From Bactericera cockerelli (lineage: Eukaryota > Arthropoda > Insecta > Hemiptera > Triozidae), in assembly GCA_024516035.1 (NCBI GenBank), contig JAMCCL010000084.1:30772-94771 (forward strand): DNA of 64,000 nucleotides, read 5' to 3'. Of this stretch, positions 58,558 to 64,000 are shown one piece after another. The notes beneath the pieces are model-generated. The model was given only the letters and a program-made list of their open reading frames with translations. It did no database searches and was not told the origin of the DNA. Made by a program: the position numbers and the translations under genes. Positions within the stretch are counted from its first letter, which is position 1. Every line of letters starts with the position of its first letter.

Positions 58558-58689
58558 GCCATAACTTACAATGGGCTGTGTTTATGAGACCATAAGAACT
58601 AAGATCTGATAAATTAATAATTTTATTTTTTCAATACTTCTGGGTATAATTTGTCTTCACCTAGTCTTGAAGTCAGGAGCCGCCACTGC

Positions 58690-58740
58690 TAGGGCCATTA
58701 CGCCCATTAGCTTTATATTCTTCTGTTTTTTTTTTCAAGA
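58690..58740 (+). mobile_element. LINE 3'-tail remnant, right half
   Basis: 'ctagggccattacgcccattagctttatattcttctgttttttttttc' reads as the continuation of the LINE 3' end broken at 50,889. The two halves would join across the hAT-like element. Confidence 0.45.
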
Positions 58741-58948
58741 CCATGTGATGGTAATTTATGTAGAAGCATTACGTAGGGTTTTCAGTAAAAAGTTCCTTTA
58801 AGATGGGGGAATCTGGAATCAGCTATTTGGATATTTAAATTTTAAAAACAGAATTAAATATCTAGGATTTGTTAATTCAAGCCACTATCACTTAACAGCT
58901 GATATACGACTATATGCACTGTGATTGGTTTCAATTCCCACCAGAGGG

Positions 58949-59314
58949 CAGTGCCGGATTAAGGCTACGCGGGGCCCTTGGCATTTCGAGGCGCGGGCCC
59001 CAAAATTTGTACTAACTTTATTCTATAATACCATTTTTAGAACCCTGAAATCGAAGCCAAGTTCCCTGAACATCGATCCAAAACCACCCTTATAGCGCCA
59101 CAGGCAACATTTTTTCCGGATAGGTAATAGTAGAAAATAATGTCTAAATAAATGTATTATGAAGAGAAAATGTTAAGAAAAATGACATTAGTTAAGATAT
59201 ACAGGAAGAATATGTAGAAAGAATGTAGAAAGAAGATCACCGATTTATGTAAGCTGCCTGAAGCGCGGGGCCATTGGCATCTGTGAAATCCGCCATATGG
59301 GTAATCTTGTAGTG
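58949..59314. mobile_element. 366-bp non-autonomous hAT-like element with perfect 8-bp TSD
   Basis: Flanked on both sides by CCAGAGGG (58,941-58,948 and 59,315-59,322). The ends are imperfect inverted repeats: left CAGTGCCGGATTA, right (reverse complement) CACTACAAGATTA. Inner inverted words follow: 'gcggggcccttggcat' on the left and 'ggccccgcgc'/'atgccaatgg' on the right. No coding capacity. A second copy of the left part is at 60,193. Confidence 0.85.
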
Positions 59315-59562
59315 CCAGAGGGCATGTTAAGGATAGTGTAGGATTGGTTAACCTAAGCCTGTTTCATAATTCAGCTCCTAATTAATTTCTTTGGGTTGGA
59401 AAAAATCGAAGGAATCCACGTTTTGAATATTTTTTCTGGACTTTTTCAAAGACATCTTTTAGACAGGGGACCTTTTATCTGTGTTCTATGGAAAAAGTTA
59501 ATAGTTGTATAACGTACTGTGCATCATAATAATTATTATTATAATCATAAACTGGTTTCAGT

Positions 59563-59660
59563 ATCAGTAGCTTCATCGACAGGGCGAACTTGTAGCCTGG
59601 AGGTCGGTGGTTCGAGTCCCAAGTTCAGTAAAAGTTTAACAGTGTGAGCTTGAAAAAAAA
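59563..59660 (+). repeat. tRNA-derived SINE, family A
   Basis: 'cagtagcttcatcgacagggcgaacttgtagcctggaggtcggtggttcgagtcccaagttcag' has a perfect box B (GGTTCGAGTCC). The 3' body is short and runs into 'tgaaaaaaaa'. Confidence 0.8.
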
Positions 59661-59808
59661 TTCATCTATGTCTCTAAGCTCATAGACTGAGCACACAAAA
59701 AACAGGAGGTTCTAGAAACGGCCCGGGTTTTGAAACTTCGAGAAATATGAAAAATATTGAAATCGAAGCAAAAAAAAATATTTATTTTTTTACAAAAACA
59801 AACACAAT

Positions 59809-59847
59809 ACTTCCCATTTCTAATATTAGAAATTTATGGGAAGTAAT
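59809..59847. repeat. Short inverted repeat
   Basis: 'tacttcccat' and 'atgggaagta' flank a palindromic centre (ctaatattag). A stem of at least 10 bp could form. No function assigned. Confidence 0.5.
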
Positions 59848-60192
59848 GTTCCTATAAACTTTTTGTTAATAGCTACCCTTAGCGAGATTCACCGCTTTTG
59901 GCGGCAGTTTTCAAATGTATCACAAGAAATAGACGCGGATACAACCTGTAGCTAATACACACAGCCTCGTATGCTGTTAACAACATACGCAATGCAACAA
60001 TGCCATCTTCTTCTGCCCGTGTTATTTGTTCTGCATTAATTCTACGGCCTACATGTTTTCTCTACTTAAACTGAGCACCTAGGCATGTTTATATTGTTAA
60101 TTCACTCAGGTTTATATTTTATACTGAAAAACAACTACACAGTACACATAAGGGCAGGTAAGTAAACTGAAGATTTTTTTTCCAGTTCATGG

Positions 60193-60505
60193 ATAGCGCC
60201 GGATTACACCTGCGCGGGGCTTTCGCATAATTATTACAAAATTGTATAATAATTTAATACCTATCGCCTTTTTGTACTGCCCGATTGGGACTAATGAGTC
60301 CCATTATTCCAGCAGTAAAGCTAGAACTATTGTGTGGTCAAAATACTAAATTGTAGGATAACATGTCATGTTTCGGCTGGGTTTTGAACTCGCAACGACA
60401 GTGCTGAGTTTATTCTAAAAAACCATCTTTTGACCTTTGCAACCGAAGTCATGTGTCCTGAAAACTGATCCAAAAACGTTGAAACAGCCGAATAAACTTT
60501 TTTAT
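60193..60505. mobile_element. Second hAT-like element copy, split by a SINE
   Basis: 60,194-60,228 (agcgccggattacacctgcgcggggctttcgcat) matches the left end of the 58,949 element. After an interruption, 60,409-60,500 (gagtttattct...cgaagtcatgtgtcctgaaaactgatccaaaaacg) matches its interior (ctttattct...cgaagccaagttccctgaacatcgatccaaaacc). The right end is not seen, and no duplication could be assigned. Confidence 0.65.
60262..60408 (-). repeat. tRNA-derived SINE, family D (5'-truncated)
   Basis: On the minus strand it starts near box B ('gagttcaaaacccagccg'), continues 'acatgacatgttatcc...gctttactgctggaataatggg', and ends 'caatcgggcagtacaaaaaggcgat'. It interrupts the hAT-like copy around it. 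Confidence 0.75.
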
Positions 60506-60570
60506 GAAAAGATCGTAATGGATGTCCAAGTATAATGTACAAACTTATAATAATTTAGAATATAACATCT

Positions 60571-60765
60571 TCCGACTTCCGTGGCTCAGTGATTTAAGAG
60601 CATTGGTGGCTGACCGGAGAATGCGGGGTTCCCCAGCCGGAGCGGAAAATTTTAACAGAGTTTTTCCGTTTTCTGAAATGGCTTGGATGTAAAGGTAAAG
60701 TGCCCTGAAGTAATGCGAAAGATGTTCCGGGGCACAACTACCTTTTTCTTTTTTAAAAAAAAGGA
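60571..60765 (+). repeat. tRNA-derived SINE, family E
   Basis: Head 'cttccgtggctcagtgatttaagagcattggtggctgaccggagaatgcggggttccccagcc' has box A (GTGGCTCAGTGA) and a weak box B (GGGGTTCCCCAGC). The body carries 'gcttggatgtaaaggtaaagtgccctgaagtaatgcg' and ends in A9. The head differs from families A-D. Confidence 0.65.
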
Positions 60766-60784
60766 TTATAACATCTCGATATGA

Positions 60785-60865
60785 GTTATTCTGGACGAGA
60801 GTTTTACCCTCCAGTAGTTGGGAATCGCATCCGCTGCCAATATTAACCTCACCCAGCCTGCTTTG
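60785..60865. repeat. Fragment related to the foldback element
   Basis: 'gagttttaccctccagtagttgggaatcgcatc...aatattaacctcacccagcctg' is the inverted form of the loop-to-arm segment of 45,250-45,636 (aggctgggtgaggttaatgtgggtagctggtacgattcccagcgaatggagggtaaaatc). Only one arm is present. Confidence 0.6.
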
Positions 60866-60929
60866 GTTCGCAATTACCAACTTAACGAGTTCTTTTCTAA
60901 AGAGGTAGGTAACAATAATTTTGGTTAGA

Positions 60930-61005
60930 AAATTCTATCCGACCTGGGATTCAAACTCTTGACCTCTCGACCATGAGCAGCAGTCACAACCATCAAAAAG
61001 ACAAA
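60930..61005 (-). repeat. tRNA-derived SINE head (minus strand)
   Basis: The minus strand reads 'tggttgtgactgctgctcatggtcgagaggtcaagagtttgaatcccaggtcgg', with box B-like GAGTTTGAATCCC. The body is not identified. Confidence 0.5.
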
Positions 61006-61009
61006 GTCG

Positions 61010-62320
61010 GGGACCACTGAAAGTAGTAAACAAGCAAATTATTTTGTAAGTCCATTGAAATCATTCGATGAACCTTATATTTTCTGAGGAGCACTGATGC
61101 TACATCGGATTACCGGAGGGACCAGAAATAATCAACACGAAAATGTAAAATTTAATAAAATAATAATCTAATTTACCATTTTATGGAGTTCATTTCAAAA
61201 TAATGAAACGACGAAACGAAAAAACCGAACATTAAATTCACAAAGCCGGGTAAAAAATAACAAATTACCTCGGTTGCAAAAGCGAACCCCAAAAGTAAAA
61301 GCCGGAATAATTACCTTGTCCGGATTTATTAGCAGGTACAACCAATTAATAATTTTCCGGCTAATTGTACTGATGGTAAACTTGGGAATTTTTGAGGTTA
61401 TGAAAATGTTTGTATTCTCCTTTGTATCCTACTTCTCTTTCCCCCCCCGCCCCCCGCCCTCTCTAACCCTTCTTTCACTTCCTCCTCTTTTTCCTTCAAA
61501 CATTTCCAACCTTTTTCTTCCTTCAGTTTTTCCACCGCGCCCCCCCTCCTTATTCTGCTTCTTCTGCTTTCGAAACATAAATAGGGGAAGCCGGGGCAAA
61601 GAAGGGCACATTACAGATCGATGAGACAGAGACTCCGTTCATTGGCGCGCTCTCCTTTGCTTGGGTGGAGTTTGGGAAATATTTCCATTGGAAATAGTCT
61701 TGGAAAACGTTTCTGCGTTGTCTCCGCTCGCTTTTTTTCCCATTGTTTCTCATTTTTTCCCTTGATCTGTAATGAATTGAGCGTTTTTTTTGTTTGAAAA
61801 TGTGTTCGATGGTTTTTTTCTATTTTTTAACACATTATTTTATATATTTTTTTTTTTTTTTTTCCATATAATGTCAGCTATTTCTGGCGAGACTGGACGG
61901 TGTTGAAGTTTGACAACGTTATGTTTGTTATGCATTACTTCAATAGACGAGACAGAACTCTTTGTCTATTAGTCTAATAACTAATAATTCTTCTTTCATA
62001 ATTATTGAGAAAGTACAGGTTTATCGAATTCCCATAAAAAAATTGGTTTTTCTGGTGTTTTCATCTTCATTGAAGAAAAAGAATAGCTTGTCTTTTGTTT
62101 CCACATTGATCACTCAATCAAAGATTCTCTTTGAATTAGTGGTTGTGTCAAAGCTACAAAAAATCTAATTTTATGACTATGACAATGCATGCGACTTTCT
62201 TTTGTTTCTTAATATTTGTTTATCATTTAGCTTTCATTTGACACAAAGTCTTTAGCTTCCATTAGCTTGAACATTACAAACCAGCATTCCACATTTAGCT
62301 TATCCAGACAGTAAAAGTCA
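61010..62320. other. Unassigned DNA with a CT-rich stretch
   Basis: 61,430-61,560 is CT-rich. 'cattacagatc' (61,609) and 'gatctgtaatg' (61,764) form an 11-bp inverted pair about 145 bp apart, perhaps the ends of a small decayed MITE. A T20 tract lies at about 61,847. No gene seen. Confidence 0.4.
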
Positions 62321-62432
62321 TGGTCATGCTCACGAGAGTTCTAAGTTCCATTGGTCACCCAGCACGTTCTAACCTCGCTGGACGTTGCTTAACTTCATTG
62401 ATCTGACGAAACATCTGAGGAGAGCTGGTGCA
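62320..62432 (-). repeat. 5S rRNA-derived SINE (SINE3-type)
   Basis: On the minus strand 'atcaatgaagttaagcaacgtccagcgaggttagaacgtgctgggtgacca' tracks the 5S rRNA from the internal promoter (GAAGTTAAGCAACGTC) to the 3' half (GGTTAGTACTTGGATGGGTGACC). The 5' side (gtttcgtcag) is diverged. Length and substitutions rule out a functional 5S gene. Confidence 0.8.
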
Positions 62433-62866
62433 TTGGATGTTATTCCTTAACTCCTGTTACTCTAATTTTTCGACCTTCACTTTACTTGTACAAACATCAT
62501 GTCTTGAAATCAATAAAGCCAACATGTGGCGGTGGAATTCCTCAAGGTATTACAGTGGGCCCGTGCAAACTTTCATTCATGAAACTCGTAGAACAATTAT
62601 TTCAGGGGGTGAAGCAGGGGTGGGGGGCGGAACACGTGATTCTAATCGAGTTACAAGTACATCACGTGTGCTCACGGCACGTGCACAAGTGATTGTTCTA
62701 ATTGTTGAGCTGCGTGTGAGTCTCACAAGTTTCAGTTATCATGTCAATTTCGGCTATCAAATATCTCTGTCCGACAGACGAGGATCTCAAAATACATACG
62801 CCGAAAACTGTCGGCATAATGGGATTTCAGAAATCAATCAATCAGTAAATAAAAGTAAAAATATGT

Positions 62867-63115
62867 CACAATTTTTAGTGGGTAGCATCGACATTACGAG
62901 AACTAATGCTAATGCATCATATCTCCAACCAACCGTCAAATTCCAATATCTATCCGCCATTGGTCGTTGATCACTCTACAACTACCCCAATTGTCCTCAC
63001 GGGGCTAGGGTAGGCCCCGACATCCAATGTACAGAGCTAAAAAAATTCGAACCCCGCCGGGATTCGAACCCGGGTCACCTAGAGTGCAAGCCGAGCATGC
63101 TACTGCTATAGGCCA
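62867..63115 (-). repeat. tRNA-derived SINE, family B
   Basis: On the minus strand the head is 'ctatagcagtagcatgctcggcttgcactctaggtgacccgggttcgaatcccggcgggg', with a perfect box B (GGTTCGAATCC). The body 'gctctgtacattggatgtcggggcctaccctagccccgtgagg' follows, and the 3' end is 'gatgctacccactaaaaattgtgac'. The plus-strand 180-codon frame starting at 62,428 runs into this SINE and is not a gene. Confidence 0.85.
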
Positions 63116-63337
63116 ATGTATCATGTATAAATTGTTTAAAATATTAATTCTCATAGATATTGGAACATAATATTCATTTCACAGGAAGGAAACTTCGACC
63201 AGATATCTGAAATTTATATTTTGGTATGATGAGATTCCTTTATTTATTCCGTGGCTGCTGTCTTGTTCATACATTATAGGCATCTGAACACTCTGAACCC
63301 TCTTATATATTTAATTTACCTGTACTTAAATGTATCT

Positions 63338-63405
63338 GCCAGCGTCGATGGCGCTCGTAGGATCACTGAAGTTAAGCAACGTCCAGTGACGTTTAAAACC
63401 AGAAA
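63338..63405 (+). repeat. 5S rRNA-derived SINE (SINE3-type), partial
   Basis: 'gcgtcgatggcgctcgtaggatcactgaagttaagcaacgtccagtgacg' matches the 5S rRNA core (CTCGTCYGATCACYGAAGTTAAGCAACGTC). It ends soon after the internal promoter. It points opposite to the copy about 0.9 kb to its left. Confidence 0.75.
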
Positions 63406-63732
63406 AAACGGATGATCACATTTTCCTCTTTTAAACGAGAGCGACCAATCGTTGGTAATTATTTCATTATGTATCAGAATATAACATCTGAGGATTGCGA
63501 GGCAATGTTAACTACTTACATAGTTACACAAAGAAAGCCGAAAAGTTCCCCGTATTTGGCTAGAGGGGTTATGTTTGGGGTTTTAGAAACCTGGGATACT
63601 ACCTATCATAATAATAATAATACCACTCTTTAGTGGAAGGTAACCACCAGGCGAGCTTAATGCTCAAAGCATTTTCTATCAACTATCATAGGAAGGTAGA
63701 GAGCAAGTTATAGACAGAGAGTTGTCATATTT

Positions 63733-63862
63733 ATGTTAATCACTTTCGTGATATTACAACTCATGCAAACTCGCTTCACTAAATCTACGCTGAAACCGGA
63801 ACTTGAACCACCAACCCCCAGGTTAGAAGTCCGCCGCCTTATCGATGAAGCTACTGAGATCG
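63733..63862 (-). repeat. tRNA-derived SINE, family A
   Basis: On the minus strand: 'cagtagcttcatcgataaggcggcggacttctaacctgggggttggtggttcaagttccggtttcagcgtagatttagtgaagcgagtttgcatgag', then 'tatcacgaaagtgattaacat'. It is nearly the same as the 34,102 copy. Confidence 0.85.
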
Positions 63863-63863
63863 G

Positions 63864-63986
<123 letters not shown>

Positions 63987-64000
63987 ACATATTAATCCGC

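Larger units (their letters stand above)
50890..58689. mobile_element. hAT-like inverted-repeat element, 7.8 kb with internal insertions
   Basis: The left end is CAGTGGCGGCTC gtcgggtgaagacactgaagaca. The right end, reverse-complemented, is CAGTGGCGGCTC ctgacttcaagactaggtgaagaca. The outer 12 bp are identical and the tract TGAAGACA recurs. The word TGAAGAC/GTCTTCA is repeated near both ends (50,908, 50,917, 51,091, 51,109, 51,214 and 58,653), as subterminal transposase-binding motifs are in hAT elements. The possible 8-bp duplications (50,883-50,890 and 58,689-58,696) match only 5/8. No complete transposase is visible. Much of the interior is a later LINE insertion. Confidence 0.6.

Noticed and set aside
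62428..62970. 180-codon plus-strand frame
   Set aside because: It starts in a 5S-SINE flank and ends inside a minus-strand family B SINE; residue composition is mixed with no motif, and no splice evidence.
63338..63405. Functional 5S rRNA gene
   Set aside because: Only about half of the 5S length is present and neither end pairs as in 5S rRNA.
63412..63633. 73-codon plus-strand frame after a 5S-derived SINE
   Set aside because: Some stretches look protein-like, but it ends in an (AAT)n run beside repeat sequence. More likely part of a SINE/LINE 3' body.

Overview
The window looks like nuclear DNA of a metazoan, most likely an insect. The signs are AT-rich sequence, spliced exons with GT/AG borders, a long-tailed non-LTR retrotransposon, several tRNA- and 5S-derived SINE families, hAT-like and foldback DNA elements, (TAA)n-tailed LINE ends, and frequent short TACCTA/TAGGTA runs. 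A hemipteran is my guess; nothing proves it. I see no prokaryotic operon, rRNA operon, CRISPR array or phage gene.

About 1-32,000 is badly corrupted sequence. All four bases are stretched into homopolymer blocks, and open frames there are translations of those blocks. Only coarse structure can be trusted: pyrimidine or purine tracts (18.9-20.8, 23.7-24.2 and 26.3-27.4 kb), a G-rich minisatellite (30.45-30.77 kb) and a few smeared tRNA-SINE box motifs. Quality improves gradually over about 28-35 kb.

About 33-50 kb is readable host DNA crowded with repeats. It holds a small ATG-led ORF in a promoter-like context (33.38 kb), a proline-rich coding exon with good splice sites (36.89-37.05 kb, +), a weaker candidate exon (38.51 kb, +), and the best host gene in the window. 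That gene has two exons on the minus strand (47155 to 45832) and encodes a helical, charged protein of about 153 aa. It is easy to miss because exon 1 appears to carry two single-A overcalls and an 860-bp intron splits it.

About 50.8-58.7 kb is a nest of transposons. An old LINE 3' tail is split by a 7.8-kb hAT-like inverted-repeat element. That element contains a nearly complete minus-strand LINE with ORF1 (coiled coil plus an L1-ORF1p-like domain), ORF2 (AP endonuclease plus reverse transcriptase) and two poly(A) tracts.

About 58.7-64 kb carries two related hAT-like non-autonomous elements (one with a perfect 8-bp target duplication, the other split by a SINE), tRNA-SINEs, 5S-derived SINEs and a terminal (GA)n microsatellite. 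Apart from the host exons, almost everything recognisable is mobile DNA, inserted repeatedly into itself.
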